From NCBI GenBank assembly GCA_965279735.1, contig OZ257260.1, positions 744,001 to 808,000 of the forward strand: a DNA stretch of 64,000 nucleotides. Reading direction: 5' to 3'. The notes beneath the pieces were generated by a model that was given only the letters and a program-made list of their open reading frames with translations, did no database searches and was not told the origin of the DNA. Within the stretch, counting starts at the first letter, position 1. Each line of letters begins with the position of its first letter. The stretch is from CAIUGU01 sp965279735 (GTDB taxonomy: Bacteria; Pseudomonadota; Gammaproteobacteria; Steroidobacterales; Steroidobacteraceae). A program made the translations under genes and the position numbers. Of this stretch, positions 27,001-34,994 are shown one piece after another.

Positions 27001-27834
27001 TCAGGCCGACTTTGGGCGCCACTCGGCGAGAGCGATGCCGGTGTACCAGTTCTGCAACGCCTTGTAGTAGACGAGATCGAAGGCGGCATTTGCACCCGCC
27101 GCGCCGCGTGCCATCAGCCACGCACGGATTTCCTCGGTCCCGTTGCCCGCTTCGTTGACGTGATCCGTTGCAAAGCGGACCAGCGCTTCATCGTTGCCGC
27201 TTGTCATCAGTCGCAAAAATTCACGATCGAACGCTTCGTTCACCATGCCCATGCGCGGGGTGCCTACGTCGTGGCTCAAGCCTCCAGTCCCCAGCACGCA
27301 CACCCTGTCCACGCCTTTGTAGCTTCTGAGGGCATTGCCCAGCAACTGTCCCCATTGCAGCGAGCGCTTCATGGTCGGCAGGGGCGGCTGGACGCAATTC
27401 ACCAGCACGGGAACGACAGGAATATCGCCCGGCACACCCGCGAGTTCGAGCGGGGTCAGCATGCCGTGATCGAGAACAAGCTCCATCGACAGCGCGGGAT
27501 CGAAGCCGGCTTCAAGCGCTTCGCCGATGAGATGTGCACCGAGTGCGGAGTCCCCGGGCAAACGGCGCTTCGCTGCCTTGAGCCAGGGTTCGATTGGGGT
27601 CTCGTAGCTGTCCGCGGCACCGATGCAGAAGGCCGGCAGGTTGTCGAGAAAGAAATTGTGCAGATGATCGTCCGCGATGATGACAATCGCCTGCGGCTTC
27701 GCTGCCACGATGCGTTTGCCGATTTCGCGGAAGTTCGCGTAGACGTCTTCCCGGTCGCGGGCATCGATCGCATCGGGAAAATTCAGCATGACCGGAGTGT
27801 GGCTCGCCCCGAAGATCCCGGTGATCTCAGCCAT
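27001..27834 (-). CDS. Class III extradiol ring-cleavage dioxygenase, LigB (catalytic) subunit
   Basis: 277-residue LigB-type catalytic subunit of a protocatechuate 4,5-dioxygenase-like enzyme. Fe(II) ligand candidates are H12 (GASHTPV) and H57/H59 (ADDHLHNF), with a C-terminal Glu in HVNEAGNGTEE; the catalytic base is probably the His in GTGGLSHDVG. It overlaps ligA by 8 bp. The reaction would be meta-cleavage of a catecholic or gallic-type ring by O2. The substrate (protocatechuate, gallate, methylgallate or other) cannot be read from sequence alone. Confidence 0.9.
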   Translation of the reverse strand: MAEITGIFGASHTPVMLNFPDAIDARDREDVYANFREIGKRIVAAKPQAIVIIADDHLHNFFLDNLPAFCIGAADSYETPIEPWLKAAKRRLPGDSALGAHLIGEALEAGFDPALSMELVLDHGMLTPLELAGVPGDIPVVPVLVNCVQPPLPTMKRSLQWGQLLGNALRSYKGVDRVCVLGTGGLSHDVGTPRMGMVNEAFDREFLRLMTSGNDEALVRFATDHVNEAGNGTEEIRAWLMARGAAGANAAFDLVYYKALQNWYTGIALAEWRPKSA

Positions 27835-28156
27835 GTTCGTTCCCCCCGCCGACTGCGCGCAGTGAGCCGAGGAAATCCGCTTCGGATACTTTCAATGCCA
27901 GGCAGTGCGCGCGGATCAGGTACGGATTGGCGCCCGCAAGGTACATCTGGCCGAAGTCGTTGTCGTGCAAGGCTTGCTTGATGGCCGCTGGCAGCGGGAT
28001 ATCCGCCATGTAGGCCGTTCGGTCCGCGACGAAGCGATCGTAGTCAGGGCGCTTGTGCTGGACGTCGAACAGGATGCGGTCGACGAGATAAGCCACCGCG
28101 TCGGGCATGCCTGATTGCCAGTTTCGCGCCGGCGCCGTTTTGCTGGCGGAATTCAT
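27827..28156 (-). CDS. Extradiol dioxygenase LigA-like small subunit
   Basis: 109-residue LigA-type alpha subunit. Start ATG 28156 overlaps the stop of the hydrolase gene (ATGA); a longer open frame upstream is merely the hydrolase gene in another frame. Family features: NDFGQMYLAGANPYLIRAHCLALKVSEADFL, read in two parts DNDFGQMYLAGANPY and LRAVGGG at the C-terminus. In LigAB the alpha subunit lids the active site. The fused gallate dioxygenase carries both domains in one chain; here they are separate. Confidence 0.88.
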   Translation of the reverse strand: MNSASKTAPARNWQSGMPDAVAYLVDRILFDVQHKRPDYDRFVADRTAYMADIPLPAAIKQALHDNDFGQMYLAGANPYLIRAHCLALKVSEADFLGSLRAVGGGNEHG

Positions 28157-29292
28157 CGCGCGCGAACCCGCTCCACGAGCCATTCCACGATGGTGGGCAC
28201 GGTGCGAGGCGTATGGCCCATGTGACCGCCGGGAAAGAGCCGGACCGACTTCGGACTGCCGTAGTCGAGCAGCAGGAAGATGTCTTCCACCGGGCATTGC
28301 TTGTCGAATTTGCCATTCACGAGCAGCAGCGGTGCGCAGGGCCGATCGAGGATGCCCTGATCCACCAGCGACAGCTTCTGGAAAAAGCCGATGTATTCGG
28401 CATCGTTCATCGCGCCGAGCATTCGGCTGCGCGTTTCGACGAGTTCCATGAGATAGCTGTCCGGGTACCGGGAAGCTTCGACCCATTCCTTCTGGAACAT
28501 GTGGTGTGCGCCGCCGCCCCAGCTGACAGCGCCCGCGATGCGTTCGGGATAGAGATGCGCCAACTTGGTTGCCCAGTAGCCGCCGAATGAACGCCCGAGG
28601 CAACCCACTTTTGCACCGTCGAGATCGGGTCGTGCGGCGATCCAGTCGAACACCGGCAGGAACTGCCGTTCGCCATCCACCGAACCGACGACAGGAGATT
28701 CGCCCGTGCCGGCGTTGTCCATTGCAACGGTAGCCACTCCGGCGGCGAGCAGGGCATTGCTCGCTTCCGTCATCTGTTCCTTCCAGGCATCGACACCGCC
28801 CCACATAACCACGACGGGAGGCTTCGTCACTCCCGGTGGTTTTCGAAACAGGAACGGCACCGACTTGCCTTCATCCGGTCGGCCGTTGAAAGGGACTTCG
28901 ACACGTTCGATGGCTATTTTGAAAAACCTGCTGGCGTCGAGATAGGTCTCGCGTTCGCGACGGGCGCAGTCGAGTTTGCGCGGGTGGTTCGGGCAGGGAA
29001 AGCGGCCGAGGAAGTAGTACCCATGCGCCCGCATGTACAGTGCAGCGGCTGCCTCCCTATCGCCGCGAAGTTCCGCGGCGTGAGCGAGAGTGGCAGTGCG
29101 GTCACCCGCGGGGCCCCAGACATCAACCCAGCTGTCGCCGTCGAGTCCCTTGAGCTGTTCGATCAGGGGGGCTGTCTCTGCCGGATCCAGAAGTGATAGC
29201 GGATGCGCGCGGGCAGCGAGCTTGTCCTGCATCCACCGTTTTGCTTCGGCGAGTGTTCGTGGACGTTCTGTCGAATTGCCGGGCTCGCCCAT
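28153..29292 (-). CDS. Alpha/beta hydrolase (dienelactone hydrolase / FrsA-like)
   Basis: 379-residue cytoplasmic alpha/beta hydrolase without a signal peptide. Nucleophile Ser is in GCLGRSFGGYW, Asp in LVNGKFDKQCP and His in FPGGHMGH. The N-terminal ~130 residues (HAAELRGDREAAAALYMRAHGYYFLGRFPC) form a helical cap like that of 2,6-dihydroxypseudooxynicotine hydrolase, which cleaves a C-C bond, so C-C hydrolysis of a ring-fission product or side-chain removal is plausible. AGGA precedes the ATG, and the gene overlaps ligA by 4 bp, placing it in the ring-cleavage pathway. Confidence 0.87.
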   Translation of the reverse strand: MGEPGNSTERPRTLAEAKRWMQDKLAARAHPLSLLDPAETAPLIEQLKGLDGDSWVDVWGPAGDRTATLAHAAELRGDREAAAALYMRAHGYYFLGRFPCPNHPRKLDCARRERETYLDASRFFKIAIERVEVPFNGRPDEGKSVPFLFRKPPGVTKPPVVVMWGGVDAWKEQMTEASNALLAAGVATVAMDNAGTGESPVVGSVDGERQFLPVFDWIAARPDLDGAKVGCLGRSFGGYWATKLAHLYPERIAGAVSWGGGAHHMFQKEWVEASRYPDSYLMELVETRSRMLGAMNDAEYIGFFQKLSLVDQGILDRPCAPLLLVNGKFDKQCPVEDIFLLLDYGSPKSVRLFPGGHMGHTPRTVPTIVEWLVERVRAR

Positions 29293-29441
29293 GTGTCCGC
29301 CTTGTTCCTGCGGCAGGATCTCCCGTCGCAGTACGCCGTGCTTCTGTTCGTGCAGCTATTGTCGCTGCTTGCCCGGCAAGCGTTTTGATGGGGGCGCGGT
29401 GGATGTTGCCTCGCCCTGCACCATCGTCGAGGGAAGGCGAA

Positions 29442-29927
29442 TCAGGTAAAGCCGATCCAGCGACCGAAGCCGACGATGGCGACCCAGAAAGCGATCGACA
29501 CGCCGCCCGCGACTCGCGCAGCCATCGGCGGGTTCGCGGTGTCCCAGGTTGCGACGCTGCGATACGTGGTCGAATGGAACAGCAGCATGTTGAGTCCGGC
29601 GAGGATCAGCAGCACGATCTTCACCCGGAAAGGAAAGTTGTCGTAGTAACGCGTCGCGATGGACGAGAAGAGCAGCAGGCCGGTGATCGCAGCGAGCGCA
29701 AAGCCGCCCCAGGTCCAGGGCAGGATTTCATTCGTGAGTTTCGTGACAGGGCGATTGCGCGACGCGACGCCGAGCAGCCTCAGGTCGACGATGAAGATCG
29801 ATCCCACGACGAAGGTCAGGGCGATGACGTGAATCGACTCGATGAGAGGGAAAAGCATGGCGGATTCCCGGATGGAAGTCGCCAGGGCGGTGTGTTCGAT
29901 CCAGTCGCAGATTTCCAGAATTGTCAT
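29442..29927 (-). CDS. Four-helix membrane protein, DUF6644-like
   Basis: 161-residue integral membrane protein with four predicted helices: IESIHVIALTFVVGSIFIV, WGGFALAAITGLLLFS, VKIVLLILAGLNMLLFHS and GGVSIAFWVAIVGFGRWIG. ATG 29927 is chosen because the upstream extension is low-complexity Pro/Ser sequence overlapping the neighbour. Paralog of the next gene upstream, sharing the (S/T)IHxxxxxxVxxxxxxxDxxLLG pattern. A conserved His in helix 1 could bind heme or metal (inference). The DUF number is recalled, not searched. Confidence 0.78.
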   Translation of the reverse strand: MTILEICDWIEHTALATSIRESAMLFPLIESIHVIALTFVVGSIFIVDLRLLGVASRNRPVTKLTNEILPWTWGGFALAAITGLLLFSSIATRYYDNFPFRVKIVLLILAGLNMLLFHSTTYRSVATWDTANPPMAARVAGGVSIAFWVAIVGFGRWIGFT

Positions 29928-29952
29928 GATCTTTGTTGTATGCGAGGGAAGG

Positions 29953-30456
29953 TCAGGTGACTTCGGCGTAGGCGATCCAGCGTCCGGCAACGATGATGCC
30001 GATCCAGAGCGCAAGCGACGCGATGGCGGTGAAGGTGGCGGCCGGGGACCGGGTGGCGGCGGTTTCCCACCGGACGGCATTGGTGGCCACCACGCGCTGG
30101 AAGACTACGGTGATGATGATCACCGCGAGCAGCATCAGCATCTTCACCTGGAAGGGCACCGCGAGGATGGAGCGTGCGGGTTCGGCAATGATGAGCAGGG
30201 AGCCCGTGATGGCAAGGATGACCACGCACACCCAGGCGGCGGGCAGGTAACGCTGCACCAGCGTCGTCAGGGGCTGTTCCCGGGAGATGAATCCCAGCAG
30301 CTTGAAGTCCAGCATGGCCGCGGCGGAGAAGACAATCGCCACGCAGAGGATGTGGATCGTCTGCAGCGTGGGGATCACCCACAGGTGGGACTGGATGAAC
30401 AGGCTCAGGGGGGTCTGGACCACCCAGTTGATGAATGTAGCAACGGCGTCGCCCAT
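29953..30456 (-). CDS. Four-helix membrane protein, DUF6644-like
   Basis: 167-residue paralog of the adjacent membrane protein, 25 bp away in the same direction. Helix 1 carries TIHILCVAIVFSAAAMLDF, then VCVVILAITGSLLIIAE, VKMLMLLAVIIITVVFQ and IASLALWIGIIVAGRWIAY. Both proteins end with a GRWI motif. Sitting inside an aromatic catabolic operon, the pair may form a heteromeric transporter or a membrane redox component; no direct evidence for either. Confidence 0.78.
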   Translation of the reverse strand: MGDAVATFINWVVQTPLSLFIQSHLWVIPTLQTIHILCVAIVFSAAAMLDFKLLGFISREQPLTTLVQRYLPAAWVCVVILAITGSLLIIAEPARSILAVPFQVKMLMLLAVIIITVVFQRVVATNAVRWETAATRSPAATFTAIASLALWIGIIVAGRWIAYAEVT

Positions 30457-30539
30457 GACGCTCTCCCCTGCGATTGTTTGGGGACGGGGGATGGCACCCG
30501 CGTCCCGTTGGAGTAATTTCGGGCCGGAAGTGTACCTGA

Positions 30540-31181
30540 CTATTGCAGCCGGGTTGTAAATGAGGCGGAAGTGAGGGAACGCACTTCCCCGAGGGTTACG
30601 GCCGGTGCGAGTTCGACCAATTCAAACCCGGACTGCCTGTCGGGCCTGGAAAAGACGGCCAGATCGGTAACAAGGAGGTCCACGACATTGACCCCGGTCA
30701 GGGGCAGTTCGCAGCGCGGCTTGAACTTGGGAGTGCCTTTGCTCGTATGTTCCATAACGACAACCACGCGCTTGACCCCCGCCACCAGGTCCATGGCACC
30801 GCCCATGCCCTTGACCATCTTCCCCGGGATCATCCAGTTGGCGATGTCGCCACCAGCGGAAATCTCCATCGCCCCCAGGATCGACAGGTCGATATGACCC
30901 CCGCGGATCATCGCGAAACTGTCGGCGGACGAAAAATAGGACGAGAACGGCAGTTCGGTGATGGTCTGCTTGCCGGCATTGATGAGGTCCGGATCTTCCT
31001 GGCCACGCAAGGGGAAAGGGCCCATCCCCAGCATGCCGTTCTCCGACTGCAGCACCACTCGCATGTCGGCGGGAATGTAATTGGCGACCAGCGTGGGAAT
31101 GCCGATGCCGAGGTTCACGTAGTAACCCGATTTGAGTTCGCGCGCCGCACGCTCCGCCATCTGTTCACGCGTCCAGGCCAT
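30540..31181 (-). CDS. 3-oxoacid CoA-transferase subunit B
   Basis: 213-residue beta subunit of an acyl-CoA:3-oxoacid CoA-transferase. The active-site glutamate is in QSENGMLGMGPFP; GYYVNLGIGIPTLVANYIP and GGHIDLSILGAMEIS are family hallmarks. ATG 31181 shares one base with the TGA of subunit A (TGATG), preferred over the TTG three bases earlier. Together with subunit A it would activate a 3-oxo acid such as 3-oxoadipate or acetoacetate with CoA from succinyl-CoA. Confidence 0.93.
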   Translation of the reverse strand: MAWTREQMAERAARELKSGYYVNLGIGIPTLVANYIPADMRVVLQSENGMLGMGPFPLRGQEDPDLINAGKQTITELPFSSYFSSADSFAMIRGGHIDLSILGAMEISAGGDIANWMIPGKMVKGMGGAMDLVAGVKRVVVVMEHTSKGTPKFKPRCELPLTGVNVVDLLVTDLAVFSRPDRQSGFELVELAPAVTLGEVRSLTSASFTTRLQ

Positions 31182-31885
31182 CAATGCTCCCGGACCGTGA
31201 GATTCTCGATGCGCTTCTCGTAGTTCCTGCCCTCGAGGATCCGCTGTACGTAAATGCCGGGCGTGTGGATCAGGTCGGGGTCGAGTTCGCCGGGTTGTAC
31301 GAGCTGTTCGACCTCGGCGATGGTGATGCGGCCCGCCGTCGCCATGTCCGGATTGAAATTGCGGGCGGTCTTGCGATAGACGAGATTGCCTTCCGTGTCG
31401 CCTTTCCAGGCTTTGACCAACGCGATGTCCGCGGTCAATCCTTTTTCAAAAACGTAGGTCTGGCCGTCGACGATCCGCTGCTCCTTGCCTTCGGCAACGA
31501 GCGTTCCGGCGCCTGTGCGCGTAAAGAATCCGTAGATACCCGCGCCGCCAGCGCGAATGCGTTCTGCGAGCGTCCCTTGCGGATTGAATTCGACTTCGAG
31601 TTCGCCGGAGAGATACTGCTTTTCAAACAATTTGTTCTCGCCTACATACGACGAGACCATCTTGCGGATCTGCTTGCGTTCCAGGAGCAGCCCCAGGCCG
31701 AAGCCATCCACGCCTGCATTGTTTGAAATGACGGTGAGGCCGCGAACGCCGGAGTCGCGCAACGCGAGGATCAGGTTTTCCGGGAGGCCGCTGACGCCAA
31801 AGCCTCCTGACATCAGCGTGAGATCATCGCGCAGCAGGTCCGCGAGCGCCGCGCGTGCGTCGGGATAGACCTTTCCCTGGATCAC
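31181..31885 (-). CDS. 3-oxoacid CoA-transferase subunit A
   Basis: 234-residue alpha subunit, with the nucleotide-loop motif MSGGFGVSGLPENLI and the family block LTVISNNAGVDGFGLGLLL, VSSYVGENKLFEKQYLSGE and EFNPQGTLAERIRAGGAG. The ATG overlaps the stop of the AraC-type regulator by 4 bp and the gene overlaps subunit B by one base, so the three are translationally coupled. Ring-cleavage operons of the ortho pathway use such enzymes for 3-oxoadipate; in this meta-type setting the acid is uncertain. Confidence 0.93.
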   Translation of the reverse strand: MIQGKVYPDARAALADLLRDDLTLMSGGFGVSGLPENLILALRDSGVRGLTVISNNAGVDGFGLGLLLERKQIRKMVSSYVGENKLFEKQYLSGELEVEFNPQGTLAERIRAGGAGIYGFFTRTGAGTLVAEGKEQRIVDGQTYVFEKGLTADIALVKAWKGDTEGNLVYRKTARNFNPDMATAGRITIAEVEQLVQPGELDPDLIHTPGIYVQRILEGRNYEKRIENLTVREH

Positions 31886-32892
31886 GAGAGGCTGGCGCGT
31901 TCCGCTGCCGGTCCTCCGTCCGGCCGTGCTGCGTCCACCGCGCCGAGGCTGTGGCGGCGGAATTCACGCGGCGTCATCCGGTAGCGATTGCGGAACGAGC
32001 GGCTGAAGTGGGCGAGATCGCGGAAACCCCATGAGTAGGCGATTTCGCTGATGGTGCGATTGCGCAGCACCGGCAATGACAGTTCCTCGCGGCAACGCTC
32101 CAGCCGTTCGGCCCAGATGCTTTTCATCAGCGTGACGGGTTCGCCCGAGAACAGTTCATAGACATGGCGCGGCGAAAGATCGACTCCGCGGGCGATCATT
32201 TCAGCGGTCAGGTTCGGATCGTGCAGGTTCGTGCGCACGAATCGGCGGATGCGGTCCTTGTGATAGCGCTCGAGACGCGGCGGGATGACTTCTGCAGTAC
32301 GCGCGAGCGAGGTCAGCGCCATGGCCAGTACGTGTGGCGTGGCTGTCGAAATACGGCTGGCCGTTGCATCGTCGAGGCCCGGGGCCAGCTCGAACAGTTC
32401 GTCCACCATGCCACGCAACATGGCGCCTGCGCCCGTATCGCCTCGAATGCGAACGGCGGTCAGCGCATCGGCCTGGGCAAAGACTTCGCGCAACTGGTTC
32501 GCCGGAATGTAGATGGAGTTGGTCTGGATCGCACCGGTCTTGAGGTGGAACGGCCGACCGGTATCGACCATGAACAGGTCACCGGGCTCGACGGCGGCTT
32601 CGCGTCCATCCTGCGCGACGGTCGTATTCCCTTCCTTCTGCAGGCCGAGCAGGAAGTACGTTTGCGTATTGCTGTCGGCAACCACACGCCGTGTCGTGGA
32701 ATGCGGAGAGAAACGGAAAGCGGCGAAGCGCAGCAGCGGCGAGGAGTACGCCGTCATCCGCATGTCGAAGGGTTCCTGCTCGTCGGGATTGATCTGCAGG
32801 CCGAGCGAGAACAACTGGTTCATCGTGTCCTGGTAGACACGGGTGCGCTTGGCAACCGGGATGTCCTGGGTCGAGAAAGTCTCGAGTCGCAT
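31882..32892 (-). CDS. AraC-family transcriptional regulator
   Basis: 336-residue regulator. Residues ~1-190 form an AraC-binding-like ligand domain of the FeaR/NahR-neighbour type (FRFSPHSTTRRVV, PGDLFMVDTGRPFHLKTG). The C-terminal two-helix HTH region includes NLTAEMIARGVDLSPRHVYELF, split as MIARGVDLSPRHVYELF, and TISEIAYSWGFRDLAHFSRSFRNRY in two parts, SEIAYSWGFRDLAHFSR and FRNRYRMTPREFRR. It is the first gene of the leftward ring-cleavage operon, divergent from the MFS/CMD/monooxygenase operon, and probably controls both through the shared 285-bp gap. Confidence 0.93.
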   Translation of the reverse strand: MRLETFSTQDIPVAKRTRVYQDTMNQLFSLGLQINPDEQEPFDMRMTAYSSPLLRFAAFRFSPHSTTRRVVADSNTQTYFLLGLQKEGNTTVAQDGREAAVEPGDLFMVDTGRPFHLKTGAIQTNSIYIPANQLREVFAQADALTAVRIRGDTGAGAMLRGMVDELFELAPGLDDATASRISTATPHVLAMALTSLARTAEVIPPRLERYHKDRIRRFVRTNLHDPNLTAEMIARGVDLSPRHVYELFSGEPVTLMKSIWAERLERCREELSLPVLRNRTISEIAYSWGFRDLAHFSRSFRNRYRMTPREFRRHSLGAVDAARPDGGPAAERASLS

Positions 32893-32970
32893 GGCGGAAC
32901 CCCCTGAACCCTTGTCTCCGATCGCCGGGCCATCAGGCCATGGGCAAATTCCGGAGCGGGTGCACTATTT

Positions 32971-32992
32971 ATCTTCTGGATCGATCTTCTGG
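32971..32992. promoter_or_regulatory. Direct repeat ATCTTCTGG x2, candidate AraC-type operator
   Basis: ATCTTCTGG at 32971-32979 and again at 32984-32992 (13-bp period) lie in the divergent gap between the AraC-type gene and the MFS operon. On the other strand this is CCAGAAGAT twice, almost the same core as the CCAGAAGAATG pair upstream of the long MBL gene at 18.35 kb. AraC-family proteins commonly bind two half-sites in direct orientation. Confidence 0.4.
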
Positions 32993-33177
32993 CTTGCTGA
33001 TCTGATGAGCCGGCGAAACTTGCCTGATCATGCCACGCCCGGTCGAGGGAAGGAACGCGGCGGTGCATTACGGAGCAAACTCTTCTGCAAACCTGAACAA
33101 GCTGCGGGTACCGGCCTGTGATGCCATGCGCGGGCTTCGGAGTTGTCCGGAGCCTGCTACTTGGGAGCAATGCATTC

Positions 33178-34452
33178 ATGTCACAGCGAGGGATAAAGGC
33201 AGAGGAAGTCGCGCTCGAGCCCGAGGGCCGTCGGGGTATCTGTGCGGGCGCCTGGACTACCCTGGCCTCCGTGGCCGGTCTCGCCTTTGGCCCCAGCGCC
33301 ATCGCGGTGTTGGGATTCGGCGTGTTTGTCCGGCCTCTGGAAGCGGAGTTCGGCTGGACGCGAACCCAGGTGTCGCTCGCCTCGGTCATCATTTCGTGGA
33401 TGATCGTGCTCGTGTCGCCCTTGCAGGGCATCCTCATCGATCGCTTCGGAGCGCGCCCCGTCGTGCTGGCTTCGATTCCGGCGTTTGCAGCGGGTATTGC
33501 GGCGCTTTACCTGCTGCCCGACAACCTGGCCGTGTTCTATCTAATGTGGGTGATCATTCCCGTGCTCGCGATCGGGCTCTGGCCTCTCGCCTATCTCAGG
33601 GCCGTCAGCACCTGGTTCGACCGGCGGCTGGGTCTTGCCATCGGGATCGCCAATGCGGGCATAGGCATCGGCAGCGCGCTGGTGCCGCTGATCGCCGGCA
33701 GTCTGATTGCAGCCTATGGCTGGCGTTCGGGATACCTCGGGCTCGCCATCATCGCCCTCGTCGTCACCTGGCCGATGGCGTGGCTGTTTCTGCGTGAGCA
33801 GCCGGCAAGCGCCACGGCCACAACAGCGAATGCGGCAGCGGCGCCCGCTTTCGGGGTCACGTTCAAGGAAGCTGCCCGCACGCGAACATTCTGGCTGCTC
33901 GGTGGCGCGTACTTTTTCCTGGGTGTCATCAACACGGCACTGATCACGCAGCAGATTCCGATGCTGATCGATTCAGGGATAACCCCACAAGCGGCTGCTT
34001 TCGTGCAGTCGATTTTCGGCATCGCCATGATGGTGGGCCGACTCGGGACGGGCTACATCATCGATCGCATTTTTGCGCCGCGAGTCATGATCGTTGTTGC
34101 GTTGGGAGCTGCGGCTGCATGCGCGATGTATGGGGTGGGCGTGTCAGGTGGAATGGTCTACGTGTGTGCGTGCCTGATCGGCCTCGTGGTGGGTGCGGAG
34201 TTCGACGTGCTGGCGTTCATGATCAAGCGCTACTTCGGCATGATTGCCTACGGCCGGCTCTACGGCGTGATCTTCGCCATCTTCCAGTTCGGCGCAGGCA
34301 TCGGTGCGGCGGCATTGCCCATCAGCCGTGGCTATTTCGGCAGCTACACCCCGGGCCTGTACTCGTTCGGCATCATCCTGGTGCTTTCGGCCCTTGTCTT
34401 CAGCAGACTTGGTGCCTACACGTTCACGCCGCCAGCGAAAGCGGCTGCGTAG
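33178..34452 (+). CDS. MFS transporter (oxalate/formate antiporter-like)
   Basis: 424-residue inner-membrane major facilitator with 12 predicted helices in two six-helix halves. Start ATG 33178 follows GGGAG; a longer frame from 33118 lacks a binding site. Features include FGWTRTQVSLASVIISW in helix 2, LIDRFGARPVVL in the loop between helices 2 and 3, and SWF/DRRLGLAIGIANAGIGIGS. This subfamily carries monocarboxylates or aromatic acids. It is first in an operon with a CMD protein and a FAD monooxygenase and divergent from the AraC regulator, so its cargo is probably the aromatic acid of the pathway. Confidence 0.9.
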   Translation: MSQRGIKAEEVALEPEGRRGICAGAWTTLASVAGLAFGPSAIAVLGFGVFVRPLEAEFGWTRTQVSLASVIISWMIVLVSPLQGILIDRFGARPVVLASIPAFAAGIAALYLLPDNLAVFYLMWVIIPVLAIGLWPLAYLRAVSTWFDRRLGLAIGIANAGIGIGSALVPLIAGSLIAAYGWRSGYLGLAIIALVVTWPMAWLFLREQPASATATTANAAAAPAFGVTFKEAARTRTFWLLGGAYFFLGVINTALITQQIPMLIDSGITPQAAAFVQSIFGIAMMVGRLGTGYIIDRIFAPRVMIVVALGAAAACAMYGVGVSGGMVYVCACLIGLVVGAEFDVLAFMIKRYFGMIAYGRLYGVIFAIFQFGAGIGAAALPISRGYFGSYTPGLYSFGIILVLSALVFSRLGAYTFTPPAKAAA

Positions 34453-34470
34453 CCCAAGGAGATCACGAAG

Positions 34471-34992
34471 ATGAAGGCGCGGATCACGCTGCCTGACGAG
34501 CCGCACCTGACTCCCGAGCAGCAGCGGGTGAGCGCTGCCATCCTGGAGTCGAGACGTAATCTGGACGGGCCCTTTCGTGCATGGCTCCACAGTCCGGAGC
34601 TCGCTGATCTCGCCCAGCAGCTCGGGGCTTTCTGTCGCTATCGCACCGGTCTGCCCTTGCTGGAATCCGAGTTGCTGATCCTGTGTGTAGCAGGGCAGAC
34701 CCGCTGCGTCGGCGAGCAGCAGATCCATGAACCGGTTGCCCGGTCTGCGGGGTTGAGCGATGCGATCATCGCGACGCTGCGTGATGGCGAGCGCGCGGTA
34801 TTGCCGAACGAACGATTGCAGCTGCTGCATGATGTCGCGATCCAATTGTTGGCCACGCATCGCATCGAGGACCCGGTGTTCGCTCGAGCCCTCGTGGAGT
34901 TCGGAGAGCGCACGCTGGTCGAGATCGTCGGCGTCATCGGCTACTACACGCTGACTGCGCAGACGCTGAACGCCTTCGACATGCGGAAGTAA
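34471..34992 (+). CDS. Carboxymuconolactone decarboxylase family protein
   Basis: 173-residue CMD/AhpD-like all-helical protein without a signal peptide. The family core is LLESELLILCVAGQTRCVGEQQIHEPVARSAGLSD, seen in two parts: SELLILCVAGQTRC and EQQIHEPVARSAGLS. It has only one Cys at the position where AhpD-type peroxidatic members have CxxC, so a non-redox decarboxylase/isomerase-like or structural role is more likely. 18 bp after the MFS gene and 2 bp before the monooxygenase; co-transcribed. Confidence 0.85.
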   Translation: MKARITLPDEPHLTPEQQRVSAAILESRRNLDGPFRAWLHSPELADLAQQLGAFCRYRTGLPLLESELLILCVAGQTRCVGEQQIHEPVARSAGLSDAIIATLRDGERAVLPNERLQLLHDVAIQLLATHRIEDPVFARALVEFGERTLVEIVGVIGYYTLTAQTLNAFDMRK

Positions 34993-34994
34993 TC

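Noticed and set aside
28157..28804. N-terminal extension of ligA
   Set aside because: It is the alpha/beta hydrolase gene read in another frame; the ATG at 28156 with ATGA overlap gives the standard LigA length.
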